Positions 8,550-17,193 are shown, counted from the first letter of the stretch. The stretch: DNA of 64,000 nucleotides from Streptomyces sp. VRA16 Mangrove soil (GCF_017377775.1 NZ_JAFVLN010000013.1:124001-188000); one strand, 5' to 3'. Translations and numbers: made by a program. The notes: generated from the sequence alone by a model not told the origin.

Positions 8550-8559
8550 ACACGTGTCA
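8550..8559. promoter_or_regulatory. candidate LacI-family operator upstream of the PAP2 gene
   Basis: ACACGTGTCA within TTACACGTGTCA (8548-8559). The same 12 bases recur at 9780-9791 in front of the MFS operon. It lies 55 bp upstream of the PAP2 start and 61 bp past the LacI stop. Confidence 0.55.
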
Positions 8560-8619
8560 CTGCTCGCGCGCCAGACCCGGGGACCTGAAGCTCACCGATC
8601 GCCGGGCGCCCCCGCGGCG

Positions 8620-9669
8620 TCAGCCCGTCGACGACTCCCGCACCTCGATGTGCGCCGCGGAGCGGAACCGCTCCCCCGGTGTCACCGAGGGATCCGAGAT
8701 CAGCCGGTCGACCAGCGCCGCGACCTCCTCCGGTTCGGGCAGCCTCGTGCGGACGCTCGTCAGGCGCGGCCGCAGCAGCCGCGCGAGCAGCAGATCGTCC
8801 GCCCCCACCAGCGCGACGTCCCCGGGGATGCCGACCCCGGCGTCCTGCAGCGCCCGCATCAGCAGCATCGCGTACTCGTCGTTGTACGCGAAGACCGCGT
8901 CGAGCCCCGACTCCCGTACCCGCGCGGCCACTTGGGCCGCCGACTCCTCCGTGTGGGCGAGCGGCAACGCGGTCACCGACGCTCCGGGAAACACCCGCGC
9001 CGCCGCCTCGGCCCCGGCCAGGCGCGGACCGCTGAAGGGTTCGAGGCCGTGTTCGCGCGGCACCACCACACCGAGCCTGCGCCGCCCCCCGGCGAGCAGA
9101 TGCGCCGCCGCCACGGCCCCGATCTCCTCCTGGTCCATCGTGATCCCGTGCGCCCCGGGCGCGGGCGGCGGGCCGAAGGAGAGCACGGCCCGGGTGCCGG
9201 AGCGGCGCAGTATGCCGACGGAGGCCGCGGTGAGCGGGGCGCCGAACGCGGCGAGGACCGCCGCGGGACGCAGCTCGGCCCAGGCGCGGGCGGTGTCCTC
9301 GGGCGAGCGGTCCGCCCGGGCGCCGTGCAGCACCCCGGTGTAGCCGTGGCGCTCCAGGGCGGTCTGGAACCGGGCGACGAACGCGGAGAACAGCGGCCCG
9401 AAGGCGGGGACCCGGTCGGCCGGCACCGCGATCAGAACCAGCGCGCTGCTGCCGGAGCGCAGCGAGCGGGCGGCGGCGTGCGGCACATAGCCCAGTTCCT
9501 GCGCGGCCTTCTTGACCTTGGCCTGGGTGGCGGCGCTGACCTTGCCCGCCGCCTGCCCGTTCAGGACGTAACTGACGGTGGCGCGGGAGACCCCGGCATG
9601 GCGGGCGACCGCGGCACTGGTGGGCGCGGGCGCGTTCTGGGCGCGGACGTTGTCGGCACGGTCGTTCAT
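8620..9669 (-). CDS. LacI-family transcriptional regulator
   Basis: A 349-residue regulator with an N-terminal helix-turn-helix (TSAAVARHAGVSRATVSYVLN, about residues 17-37), a hinge helix region (KVKKAAQELGYVPHAAARSL), and a C-terminal sugar-binding-protein-like effector domain. The effector domain includes the HGITMDQEEIGAVAAAHLL and DAVFAYNDEYA segments typical of the family. The start is ATG 9667-9669, with AAAGGA about 11 bases upstream; a longer frame exists but reaches into the operator region. The gene is divergent from an MFS/hydrolase/esterase operon, and palindromes in the gap (9769-9791) make that operon the probable target. The effector is unknown. Confidence 0.93.
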   Translation of the reverse strand: MNDRADNVRAQNAPAPTSAAVARHAGVSRATVSYVLNGQAAGKVSAATQAKVKKAAQELGYVPHAAARSLRSGSSALVLIAVPADRVPAFGPLFSAFVARFQTALERHGYTGVLHGARADRSPEDTARAWAELRPAAVLAAFGAPLTAASVGILRRSGTRAVLSFGPPPAPGAHGITMDQEEIGAVAAAHLLAGGRRRLGVVVPREHGLEPFSGPRLAGAEAAARVFPGASVTALPLAHTEESAAQVAARVRESGLDAVFAYNDEYAMLLMRALQDAGVGIPGDVALVGADDLLLARLLRPRLTSVRTRLPEPEEVAALVDRLISDPSVTPGERFRSAAHIEVRESSTG

Positions 9670-9768
9670 GGCTGATCCGCATCCTTTCACAGCGCCCTGC
9701 GCCGCTCGGGCCGGGATTTTCCGCCGGAGGTCTGGCGCGAACCCGACCAGGGGTGCTAAAAACCGTTC

Positions 9769-9791
9769 ACACGCGTCACTTACACGTGTCA
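9769..9791. promoter_or_regulatory. tandem candidate LacI-family operators
   Basis: Two copies of ACACGYGTCA, at 9769-9778 and 9782-9791, start 13 bp apart in the intergenic region between lacI and the MFS gene. The second copy matches 8548-8559 over 12 bases (TTACACGTGTCA). Confidence 0.6.
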
Positions 9792-9828
9792 TCACAGCTC
9801 TCGGAGCAGCACGGTGACCCTGCCGCGT

Positions 9829-9885
9829 CATGTCCCGTACATCCCGTCATGTCCTGTACATCCCGTCATGTCCCGTCTCGTCATG
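9829..9885 (+). repeat. 19-bp tandem repeat in the leader of the MFS gene
   Basis: Two full copies of CATGTCCYGTACATCCCGT (9829-9847 and 9848-9866) are followed by a partial third copy to about 9881 and a final CATG. It ends about 15 bp before the GTG start of the MFS gene. Confidence 0.8.
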
Positions 9886-9899
9886 AGGAGGAGGGCAAC

Positions 9900-11171
9900 G
9901 TGGCCCTTTCCGCTCAGCGTGGCCCCCGGCCCGACGCCGTCCCCGGCGCCACGACCCCCGCCGGCACCACCGCTCCCGCAGCCACCCCGCGCGGCCTGCT
10001 GCCCCTGCTCACGCTCGGCAACACCGCGATGTACACCCTCTACATCGGCGTGGGCGGCGTGCTGCTGCCGCTGCAGATCGAGCACATCGACAAGGCCGAC
10101 AAGGTCGCGCTGCTCGGTGTGGTGAGCGGTGTCAGCGCGATCTTCGCCACCCTCTTCAACCCGGTGGCCGGAGCCCTCTCCGACCGCTCGGGGCGGCGCA
10201 ACCCCTGGATCCTGTGGGGCGGCCTCGCCTCGGTCGGCGCCATGGCACTGCTCGGCAGCGTGCAAACGGTGCTGCTCGTGACGATCGCCTGGTGCCTCGG
10301 CCAGGCCACCATGAACGTCTTCCAGGCCGCGATCACCTCCGTGGTCCCCGACCGCGTCCCGCTCTCCGGGCGCGGCCGGGCGTCCGCGGCCGTGGGTCTC
10401 GGGATGCCCGTCGGGTCGACGCTCGGCGCCGTGCTCGGCGCCGCGTTCACCGACCACCTCGGCACCGGGTATCTGGTGCTGGGCGCGTTCGTCGCCGTCG
10501 CCGCCGTGCTGTTCACCGCCTGTACGCGCGAGGAGAAGCGGCCCGCGCCCGAACCGGTGCCGTGGAAGCGGCAGGCGGCGGCGTTCATGAACGCGCTGCG
10601 CGACCACGACTTCAAGTGGGCCTTCATCGGGCGGGCGTTGCTCGTCCTGGGGTACTTCTGTGTCTTCGGCTATCAGCTCTACATTCTTGATGATCACATC
10701 TCGCTGCCGAAGGGAATGGAGCCCGCCGATGCCGTCGCGATCCTCACGCCGGTCTCCTCGGTGGCGATGGCCGTGGCCACGCTGGTCGGCGGTGTGCTGT
10801 CGGACCGGCTCGGGCGGCGCAAGCTCTTCGTCGGAGTGTCGGCCCTCGTCTCCGCCCTCTCGCTGCTGATCCCCGCCCTCTGCCCGACCTGGCCCGCGAT
10901 GCTCGTCTTCGCGGTGCTCAACGGGCTCGGCTTCGGCTGCTTCATGGCCGTCGACAACGCACTCGTCACGATGATCCTGCCGAGCGACGGCGACGCCGCC
11001 CGCGACCTCGGTGTGCTGAACATGGCGAGCGCGGGCCCGCAGATCCTCGCCCCGTTCGTCTCCTCGGTGATCGTGTCGGCGTGCGGCGGCTACACCTCCC
11101 TGTTCTTCGTCGGCGCGGCGCTGTCCGTGCTCGGCGCGCTCGCCGTCCGCCCCATCCGGGGCGTGCGCTGA
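9900..11171 (+). CDS. MFS transporter
   Basis: A 423-residue major facilitator with about 12 hydrophobic segments. The first is at about residues 30-50, and the loop-2 signature GALSDRSGRRNPW (repeated as GGVLSDRLGRRK in the second half) marks the family. The middle loop (REEKRPAPEPVPWKRQ) is cytoplasmic. The start is GTG at 9900, preceded by GAGGAGGAGGG. An upstream open frame is composed of the 19-bp repeat and was not used. It is the first gene of a probable three-gene operon with two hydrolases and is divergent from the LacI regulator. Substrate is unknown; the linked esterases suggest import of an ester or its acyl/alcohol product. Confidence 0.93.
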   Translation: MALSAQRGPRPDAVPGATTPAGTTAPAATPRGLLPLLTLGNTAMYTLYIGVGGVLLPLQIEHIDKADKVALLGVVSGVSAIFATLFNPVAGALSDRSGRRNPWILWGGLASVGAMALLGSVQTVLLVTIAWCLGQATMNVFQAAITSVVPDRVPLSGRGRASAAVGLGMPVGSTLGAVLGAAFTDHLGTGYLVLGAFVAVAAVLFTACTREEKRPAPEPVPWKRQAAAFMNALRDHDFKWAFIGRALLVLGYFCVFGYQLYILDDHISLPKGMEPADAVAILTPVSSVAMAVATLVGGVLSDRLGRRKLFVGVSALVSALSLLIPALCPTWPAMLVFAVLNGLGFGCFMAVDNALVTMILPSDGDAARDLGVLNMASAGPQILAPFVSSVIVSACGGYTSLFFVGAALSVLGALAVRPIRGVR

Positions 11172-11231
11172 GCACCGTACGTACGTAGCGATACGCGCGC
11201 ACGCAGATCCACGCAGAGAAAGGCACCCTCG

Positions 11232-11921
11232 ATGAAACTGCACACCCGGGAATGGGGCAGCGGTGACCGCGTCGCCCTGCTGGTCCACGGGATCATGTCG
11301 GACCACCGCACCTGGCGCCGGGTGGGGCCCGCGCTCGCCGCGCGCGGGTACCGGGTGATCGGCGTCGATCTGCGCGGGCACGGCGAGAGCGGGCGCGGCG
11401 GGTACTCCGCCGAGGGCTTCGCCGACGACCTGGTGGAGACGTTGCCGACGGGCGCGGAGCTCGCCGTCGGGCACTCCCTGGGCGGGATGGCTCTCGCGCT
11501 CGCCGTGGAGCGGCTCGCGCCGCGCCGCGCGGTGTACTCGGACCCGGCGTGGGCGCTCGGAAGCACCCCGGTGGACCCGGCGCTGTTCATGGAGTTCCGC
11601 GGCGCGAGCCGGCAGATGATCGCGAACCTCAACCCGCGCTGGGAGGAGGCCGACATCGATGTGGAGCTGGCGACGCTCGCGGCCTGGGACCCGCGGACGG
11701 CGCTCGCGGTCGCGGGTGAGCACGCGGTCGACCGGACGCCGGAGCGCGCCGTCGTGCCGTCGCTCGTGCAGGCCGCCGACCCGAGCTTCCTGGTCTCCGA
11801 CGCGCTGAAGGAGGAGCTGGTGCGGCGCGGGTTCGAGGTGCGGACGGTGGCGGGCGCGGGACACACCGTCCACCGGGACGACTTCGACGGTTTCATGAAG
11901 TCGCTGGAGGGCTGGCTGTGA
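11232..11921 (+). CDS. alpha/beta hydrolase
   Basis: A cytoplasmic alpha/beta hydrolase of 229 residues. The nucleophile elbow GHSLGG places the catalytic Ser at residue 82. The oxyanion-side HGI motif is at 19-21 and VDLRGHGES is at about 45-53. The likely catalytic His is in AGAGHTVHRDD near the C-terminus, and Asp is probably in the preceding strand. The ATG at 11232 follows GAGAAAGG. It lies 60 bp after the MFS gene and overlaps the carboxylesterase gene by 4 bp (GTGA), so it is part of the same transcript. No signal peptide, so it should act on an imported substrate. Confidence 0.9.
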   Translation: MKLHTREWGSGDRVALLVHGIMSDHRTWRRVGPALAARGYRVIGVDLRGHGESGRGGYSAEGFADDLVETLPTGAELAVGHSLGGMALALAVERLAPRRAVYSDPAWALGSTPVDPALFMEFRGASRQMIANLNPRWEEADIDVELATLAAWDPRTALAVAGEHAVDRTPERAVVPSLVQAADPSFLVSDALKEELVRRGFEVRTVAGAGHTVHRDDFDGFMKSLEGWL

Positions 11922-13459
11922 GCGGGAGCCGGGTGACCGCGCTGACCACGAGCGGCGAGGTGCGCGGGGAGCGGCTGCGCGGCGGCGTCGAGCGCTACCT
12001 CGGGATCCCGTACGCGGCCGATCCCGTCGGCGAGCTGCGGTTCCGCCCGCCGGTGCGGCCGGCGCCGTGGACCGGGGTGCGCGACGCCCGCGCGGCGTCG
12101 CCCGCCCCGCCGCAGGGCCCGGACTTCCTCCTGGAGAACGTCGTCGGGGCCGACCGGGTCGCCACCGACGAGGCGGGCTGCCTCACCGTCAACGTCTGGA
12201 CGCCCGGCGGGAGTACGGTCGCGCGGCCGGTGATGGTGTGGGTGCACGGCGGGGCGTACGTCCAGGGGTACGGGCATCAGGTGTGGACCGACGGCGCCCG
12301 GCTCGCCGAGCGGTACGGCGTCGTGGTCGTCTCCCTCAACTACCGTCTGGGCGCGTTGGGTTGGCTGTACGTCGCCGAGCTGCTCGGCGACGCCTACGCC
12401 GCGTCCGCCAATCTGGGGCTGCAGGACCAGATCGCCGCGCTGGCCTGGGTGCGGGACAACATCGGGCGGTTCGGGGGCGATCCGCGCCGGGTGACGGTGT
12501 TCGGCGAGTCCGCGGGCGGCGGCAGTGTCGCCGCGCTGCTCGGGGCGCCCGCGGCCCGGCCGCTGCTGCACCGGGCGATCCTGCAGAGCCCGCCGCCACG
12601 CGAGGTGCACTCCCTCGACACGGCCCGCGAGGCGGCGCGCGCCTATGCCGGGGTGTTGAAGGAGCAGACCGGCAGCGACGACGTACGGGCCGCGACGGCC
12701 GGTCAACTCCTTGCGGCACAGGAGGAGTTGATGGCCCGCTCGACCCTCGGGTCGCTGCCGTTCCGGCCCGTGGTGGACGGCTCCGTGCTGCCGCTGCATC
12801 CGCTCCAGGCCCTGCGCAACGGCTGCTGCGCGCACATACCCGTGATCGCCGGGACGACCGAGCACGAGGGGCGGCTGTTCGTCGGGCTCGCCGGGCCCGT
12901 GGTCGAGGACGAGGTGGCGGCGGCGCTCGCAGCGGACTTCCCGGACGCGGGGCACCGTGAGCGGGCGGACGCCGTCTACCGCGCCCAGGAAGGGGATTCG
13001 GCGACCGCGCGGATGGCGGGGATCGTCACGGACCGGCTGTTCAGGGAGCCGACCGACGCGTTCCTGGACGCGGCGGCCGAGGGCGGCGGGCGCGTGTGGT
13101 CGTACCTCTTCCGGGAGCGGACACCGGTCCTCGGCGGGCAGCTCGGCTCCCCGCACACGCTGGAGATCCCGTACGTGTTCGACGTACTGGACGCTCCCGG
13201 GCTCGACGCCTGGGTGGGGGACGCCCCGGACCAGCGGCTCGCGGACGCGATGAGCGGTGCGTGGGCGCAGTTCGCGCACGAGGGGGCGCCCGCGCATCAT
13301 CTGCTGCCGTCCTGGCCACGGTTCACGGCGGCCGAACGGGCGACGCTGCTGCTCGGCGGTGCCCTGCCGGGTGATCCGGTGGGCCGGGTGGCGTTTGACC
13401 CGTTCGGGGAGCGCAGGGCGCTGTGGGGTGAGACCGCCGTCCAGGAGGACGCCTACTGA
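11918..13459 (+). CDS. type-B carboxylesterase/lipase family protein
   Basis: A 513-residue serine esterase. Key marks are the RYLGIPYA N-terminal segment, the oxyanion loop HGGAY (residues 110-114), and the nucleophile elbow GESAGG with Ser198. The acid is probably in GTTEHEGRLF or nearby, and His is in the SPHTLEIPYVFD region, as in para-nitrobenzyl esterases. The GTG start overlaps the preceding stop (GTGA), indicating translational coupling. No signal peptide. Together with the MFS permease and the smaller hydrolase under a LacI repressor, it suggests uptake and breakdown of an unidentified ester. Confidence 0.92.
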   Translation: MSGSRVTALTTSGEVRGERLRGGVERYLGIPYAADPVGELRFRPPVRPAPWTGVRDARAASPAPPQGPDFLLENVVGADRVATDEAGCLTVNVWTPGGSTVARPVMVWVHGGAYVQGYGHQVWTDGARLAERYGVVVVSLNYRLGALGWLYVAELLGDAYAASANLGLQDQIAALAWVRDNIGRFGGDPRRVTVFGESAGGGSVAALLGAPAARPLLHRAILQSPPPREVHSLDTAREAARAYAGVLKEQTGSDDVRAATAGQLLAAQEELMARSTLGSLPFRPVVDGSVLPLHPLQALRNGCCAHIPVIAGTTEHEGRLFVGLAGPVVEDEVAAALAADFPDAGHRERADAVYRAQEGDSATARMAGIVTDRLFREPTDAFLDAAAEGGGRVWSYLFRERTPVLGGQLGSPHTLEIPYVFDVLDAPGLDAWVGDAPDQRLADAMSGAWAQFAHEGAPAHHLLPSWPRFTAAERATLLLGGALPGDPVGRVAFDPFGERRALWGETAVQEDAY

Positions 13460-13494
13460 CCGATTAATCCCATTTGCGGGGTTATCGTCGCGGC

Positions 13495-14376
13495 GTGATC
13501 AGCTACCGCTCCCTCCGCCGTGCCGCTCTGACCTGCGCCGTCGGCGCGCTCGCCCTCGGGGCCACCGCCTGCTCCGGTGGCTCCGAGGCCGCGCCCCCGG
13601 GGCGGGCCGGGCGGCCCGCCGCCAGTCCATCGGCCGCGGCGACGCCGACCGGGCCGCCCAGACTCGCCCCGGGCCCGTCCGGACTCACTCCCGTCTTCAA
13701 GAACGCCCCGCGCGCGAGAAGCGCGAAGGAGCGCACGGTCGCGCTCACCTTCGACGCAGACATGACCGCGGACCAGGGCCCGCGCGCCGCCGCGGGCGAG
13801 CACTTCGACAACCCGCAACTCATCGCCACACTGCGGAAGTTGAAGGTTCCGGCGACGGTGTTCATGACGGGGCGCTGGGCCGACGAGTACCCGGCGCAGG
13901 CGAAGGACATCGGCGCCGACCCGCTCTTCGAGGTCGCCAACCACTCGTACAGCCACTACGCCTTCACCGGCGACTGCTACGGCCTGCCGACGGTGCCCGC
14001 CCCGAAGATGCGGGCGGACGTGGAGCGGGCGTTCACCGCGTTCCGCAAGGCCGGCGTGCGGCACGTCGTGCCGTACTTCCGCTTCCCCGGCGGCTGTTAC
14101 GACAGCCGGTCGCTGCGGGCCCTCGCGCCGGCCGGGGTCACGGCGATCCAGTGGGACGTGGTCAGCGGCGACGCGTTCGCGACGGACGCGGGCGCGGTGA
14201 CCCGGCAGGTGCTCGACGGGGTGCGCCCCGGGTCGGTCGTGGTGATGCACTGCACGCGCAGCGCGGCGCCGACGACGGAGCGGGTGGTGCGGGACGTGGT
14301 GCCGGCGCTGCGGGCGAAGGGCTACCGGTTCGTCCGGGTCTCCGAACTGGTCGGGGCGGCGGCCCGCACGTCCTGA
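13495..14376 (+). CDS. polysaccharide deacetylase (NodB/CE4) lipoprotein
   Basis: A 293-residue exported enzyme. The signal peptide ends in a lipobox-like LGATAC, so the mature protein should be membrane-anchored by Cys near residue 22. The NodB domain starts at about residue 77 with VALTFDADMT, a variant of the usual TFDDGP motif. The HSYSHYAF metal-binding histidine motif is at about residues 149-156, and RFPGGCYD is motif 3. It probably removes acetyl groups from cell-wall or extracellular glycans. The GTG at 13495 was preferred; a TTG at 13474 is in frame upstream. No good ribosome site is visible. Its last codons (LVGAAARTS) lie in the first copy of a tandem repeat that continues downstream. 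Confidence 0.9.
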   Translation: MISYRSLRRAALTCAVGALALGATACSGGSEAAPPGRAGRPAASPSAAATPTGPPRLAPGPSGLTPVFKNAPRARSAKERTVALTFDADMTADQGPRAAAGEHFDNPQLIATLRKLKVPATVFMTGRWADEYPAQAKDIGADPLFEVANHSYSHYAFTGDCYGLPTVPAPKMRADVERAFTAFRKAGVRHVVPYFRFPGGCYDSRSLRALAPAGVTAIQWDVVSGDAFATDAGAVTRQVLDGVRPGSVVVMHCTRSAAPTTERVVRDVVPALRAKGYRFVRVSELVGAAARTS

Positions 14377-14610
14377 CGGCCGGGGCGGGGCCCGAGCGTC
14401 CTGACGGTCGGGGCGGCGGCCCGAGCGTCCAAACGGTCGGGGCGGCGGCCCGCACATCCTGACGGTCGAGGCGGCGGCCCGAGCGTCCAGACGGTCGAGG
14501 CGGGGCCCGAGCGTCCAGACGGTCACGACGACGGCCCGCACATCCTGACGGTCAGGGCGGAGCCCGAGCGCCCTGATGGTCGGGGCCGCGGCCCGCGCGC
14601 CGTGACGGCC
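14347..14610 (+). repeat. 28-29 bp tandem repeat, nine copies, starting inside the deacetylase gene
   Basis: Units of 28-29 bp begin at about 14347, 14373, 14401, 14430, 14459, 14488, 14516, 14545 and 14573. The common core is GACGGTCGGGGCGGCGGCCC followed by GAGCGTC or GCACATC. The first unit is the 3' end of the deacetylase coding sequence, and its stop codon falls at the unit boundary. The last copies run to within about 20 bp of the small zinc-ribbon gene. Apart from this array, the 14377-14630 gap holds no gene that I can see. Confidence 0.92.
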
Positions 14611-14630
14611 GAACGCCTACGCTGGACGGT

Positions 14631-14804
14631 ATGGCCGACTACTGCGCTCCCGACGACACCCGCCCCGCCCCTGCCGAGGAGGGGCCGTTCGCCGAGTGCG
14701 TGCTGTGCCGGAAGCCGACGGAGTACCCGGAGGCCACGAAGGGCGCGACGCTGTGCCCGGTCTGCGAGTGGCAGGAGGCCCAGCGCACGGCCTGCTCCGG
14801 CTAG
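14631..14804 (+). CDS. 57-residue zinc-ribbon protein
   Basis: A very small gene of 57 residues. It has an acidic, Pro-rich N-terminal half, then CVLC at residues 23-26 and CPVC at 42-45, a classic four-cysteine zinc ribbon, plus single cysteines at positions 5 and 55. Codon third positions are strongly GC as in neighbouring genes, and the ATG follows a GGACGGT sequence. I do not know a function; similar tiny zinc ribbons occur across streptomycetes. It is convergent with the ABC permease gene ending at 14817. Confidence 0.72.
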   Translation: MADYCAPDDTRPAPAEEGPFAECVLCRKPTEYPEATKGATLCPVCEWQEAQRTACSG

Positions 14805-14816
14805 GGCGACCAGGGC

Positions 14817-15485
14817 TCAGCGGCGGCCGGAGAGGCGGCAGGCGGCCGCCCCGCAGACCGCCGCCAGCGCCACGGCGCCCACGAGCGGCAGCAGCGGGAG
14901 CCTGATCACGCCGTCCTGCGACCCCGTGATCAGGGCGGTCACCGCCGCGCGTGCCGGAGAGCCGGGCGCTACCAGGGCGAGCAGTGCGCACAGCAGCATG
15001 GCGGCTACGCCTGGACCGGTGGCCCGCACCACCGGCCGGACGGTCACGGCACCCACCGCGGCGCCGACCAGCGCGCACACCAGCATGGCGAGGAACCCGG
15101 CGCCGACCGCGGGCAGCACCGCCAGCTTCACCCGGTGATCGGTACTGGCGGCGTCACTGATCAGGGCGACGACGCCGGTCGTCACGGTGCCGATGACGGC
15201 CGTCGCGAGGAACCCGGTGACCAGGCTCGCCAGGTGAGCGCGCCAGGGCCCGGTCGCGGCGGCGGTGCAACTGCGGGCGGCGGGCGGCTCGTTGGAGACG
15301 CAGATCCGCACCAGCCAGGACCCGACCGGCAGCAGGAAGGCGGCGGCGTACCCGAGCGAGTCGAGCACCGGCTGCCCGCTCTGCACGCCGACGCCCACGA
15401 AGGCCGCGTACAGAACCACGGGCGCGAGCCAGCGCTGCGAGCGCAGCAGCAGCCCGGACTGATAGGCGAGAAGGGCGCCGCTCAT
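14817..15485 (-). CDS. ABC transporter permease
   Basis: A 222-residue integral membrane protein with about six hydrophobic segments (roughly residues 22-42, 45-60, 85-110, 125-150, 160-175 and 195-215). Its ATG (15483-15485) overlaps the stop of the ATPase gene in an ATGA arrangement, so the two are translationally coupled and should form one transporter, with the ATPase as first gene. Such short ABC-2-like permeases in streptomycetes are usually exporters; the substrate cannot be inferred here. It ends 13 bp from the convergent zinc-ribbon gene. Confidence 0.85.
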   Translation of the reverse strand: MSGALLAYQSGLLLRSQRWLAPVVLYAAFVGVGVQSGQPVLDSLGYAAAFLLPVGSWLVRICVSNEPPAARSCTAAATGPWRAHLASLVTGFLATAVIGTVTTGVVALISDAASTDHRVKLAVLPAVGAGFLAMLVCALVGAAVGAVTVRPVVRATGPGVAAMLLCALLALVAPGSPARAAVTALITGSQDGVIRLPLLPLVGAVALAAVCGAAACRLSGRR

Positions 15486-16369
15486 CGGCTCTCCACGGGG
15501 TTCTCCACGGGGTTCTCCGCCGGGCTCCCGACCGGCTCGCGCACGGCGGTGATGTGCCACGGCGGGCGGGCGTTCAGCAACGTACGCAGGACGAGGTCGG
15601 AGTGGGTGACGGGCGCGGCGACCCGGACGGTGCGGGCGTCGACACGGCTGAGGGTGTGCGGGCGGGGCAGCTCGGGCGGCTCACCGGCGCCGCGGGCCTC
15701 GATCACGACCTCGTCATACGGTCCTGATGAACCGTCACCATCGCTCACCGTCACCAGACTTGTTCCTTCGACGGCGTGCACGGCGTCGACGCTGCCCGCC
15801 AGGCGGCGCGGATCGTGGTCGACGAAGACGACGGCGCCACCGGCGGCGGTGCGTTCGGCGACGGCGCGGTCGAGTTCGGCGCGGGCGGCGCTGTCGAGCC
15901 CGGTCCACGCCTCGTCGAGGACCAGCAACTCCGGTGCGGCGAGCAGGGCTTGGGCTACGGCGACCTTCTGGCTGCTGCCCTTGGACAGCTCGGCGAGCGG
16001 GGTGTTCGCGTACGCGTCGGCACCGAACCGTTCCATCCACTCACCGGCCCGCCGCGCCGCCTCCGCGCGGGCGAGTCCGTGGACGCGCCCCAGATGTGTG
16101 AGGTAGCCGAGCGCGGTGCAGGGCAGGGCGGCCGGGAAGCGTTCGGGGACGTACGCGGTGCGCGGGCGGCCGACGACCCGGCCCCGGCCGGGCGCGTCGA
16201 TCCCGGCGACGATCCGCAGCAGGGTCGACTTTCCGCTGCCGTTGGCTCCTCGTACGCGGATCAGGGCCCCGGGCGGCACGGTGAGGTCGATGTCGCGCAG
16301 CACCCAGGGGCCGCCGAGTCCGTAGCGGCGCCCGACGCGTTCGAGGGCGATGAGGGAGGCGGTGCGCAT
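15482..16369 (-). CDS. ABC transporter ATP-binding protein
   Basis: An ATPase of 295 residues from the ATG at 16369. It has Walker A GANGSGKST (about residues 43-51), a signature region LSKGSSQKVAVAQALL in place of the canonical LSGGQ, Walker B LLVLDEAW, and a switch HDP (FVDHDPRRL). Residues after about 210 form an extra C-terminal extension. An in-frame GTG at 16387 would add six residues; neither start has a strong ribosome site. It is coupled to the downstream permease gene by an ATGA overlap and is divergent from the PTH2-like gene at 16447. Confidence 0.92.
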   Translation of the reverse strand: MRTASLIALERVGRRYGLGGPWVLRDIDLTVPPGALIRVRGANGSGKSTLLRIVAGIDAPGRGRVVGRPRTAYVPERFPAALPCTALGYLTHLGRVHGLARAEAARRAGEWMERFGADAYANTPLAELSKGSSQKVAVAQALLAAPELLVLDEAWTGLDSAARAELDRAVAERTAAGGAVVFVDHDPRRLAGSVDAVHAVEGTSLVTVSDGDGSSGPYDEVVIEARGAGEPPELPRPHTLSRVDARTVRVAAPVTHSDLVLRTLLNARPPWHITAVREPVGSPAENPVENPVESR

Positions 16370-16446
16370 GGGGACATCGTCCCGCACGCCCGCGACGGCC
16401 GGGGACCCCGCACGGGAACTCTGCGGCTACTGGCAGACTGGAGGTC

Positions 16447-17193
16447 GTGACCAGCGACGACACCTCCGCCGACAGCCCCTTCCGCTCCGAGCCCACCGCG
16501 CGCGACGAGGCGCCGCAGTTCGTGCTGCCGCTCGTCGTGCACATCGAGCGGGCCGCGCCGCCGGCCCGTACCGACGCGCTGGAGACGGCGGCCCGCGCGG
16601 TGCTGACGATCCTCTCCGACGAGCGGTCCCTCGGCGACGGGGAGTGGGCGCAGGCGATGCGGGACTGGCAGGACGCCCGGATCCGCAAGGTGGTGCGGCG
16701 TGCCAGGGGCGCCGAGTGGCGGCGGGCCGAGGCGCTCGACGGCATCACGGTCACGGGCAGCGGCGGCACGGAGGTCCGGGTCTATCCGCCGGTCCCCCTC
16801 GACGGCTGGCCCAAGGACCTGGCCCGCCTCCAGGTCTCCGGCACGGACCTCGACGACCCCGAGCCACCGGCCCCCGCGGACCCGGCGGGCGTGACGTTGT
16901 GGCTCAACCCGGACCTGGACATGACCGCGGGCAAGGCGATGGCTCAGGCCGGGCACGGCGCCCAACTCGCCTGGTGGGAACTGCCGGAGCCGCGCCGCAA
17001 GGAGTGGCGTGAGGCGGGTTTCCCGCTCTCGGTCCGGGTCGCCGACGACCCCGCCCGCTGGACCGCCCTGACCCGCGCGGGCCTCCCGGTGGTCCGCGAC
17101 GCAGGCTTCACGGAGATCGCGCCCGGCTCGTGCACGGTGGTGGCGGAGGGTCCGCGCGACGGCAACTGGCAGCCGGACCTCGGCCACGTCTGA
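16447..17193 (+). CDS. peptidyl-tRNA hydrolase 2 (PTH2)-like protein
   Basis: A 248-residue protein. The C-terminal third matches the archaeal/eukaryotic-type PTH2 fold: KAMAQAGHGAQLAWW at about residues 160-174 holds the family lysine, Gln and His region, followed by FPLSVRVADDPARWTAL and VRDAGFTEIAPGSCTVVA. The N-terminal about 130 residues are an actinobacterial addition of unknown role. The true activity (peptidyl-tRNA or another ester) is not certain. The GTG start is used. The last 33 bp of the gene reappear in altered form further downstream (see the repeat at 17328-17410). Confidence 0.82.
   Translation: MTSDDTSADSPFRSEPTARDEAPQFVLPLVVHIERAAPPARTDALETAARAVLTILSDERSLGDGEWAQAMRDWQDARIRKVVRRARGAEWRRAEALDGITVTGSGGTEVRVYPPVPLDGWPKDLARLQVSGTDLDDPEPPAPADPAGVTLWLNPDLDMTAGKAMAQAGHGAQLAWWELPEPRRKEWREAGFPLSVRVADDPARWTALTRAGLPVVRDAGFTEIAPGSCTVVAEGPRDGNWQPDLGHV

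Noticed and set aside
14602..15138. 178-residue Ala/Arg/Thr-rich rightward frame
   Set aside because: It overlaps the zinc-ribbon gene in another frame and the ABC permease gene on the other strand; no family similarity.
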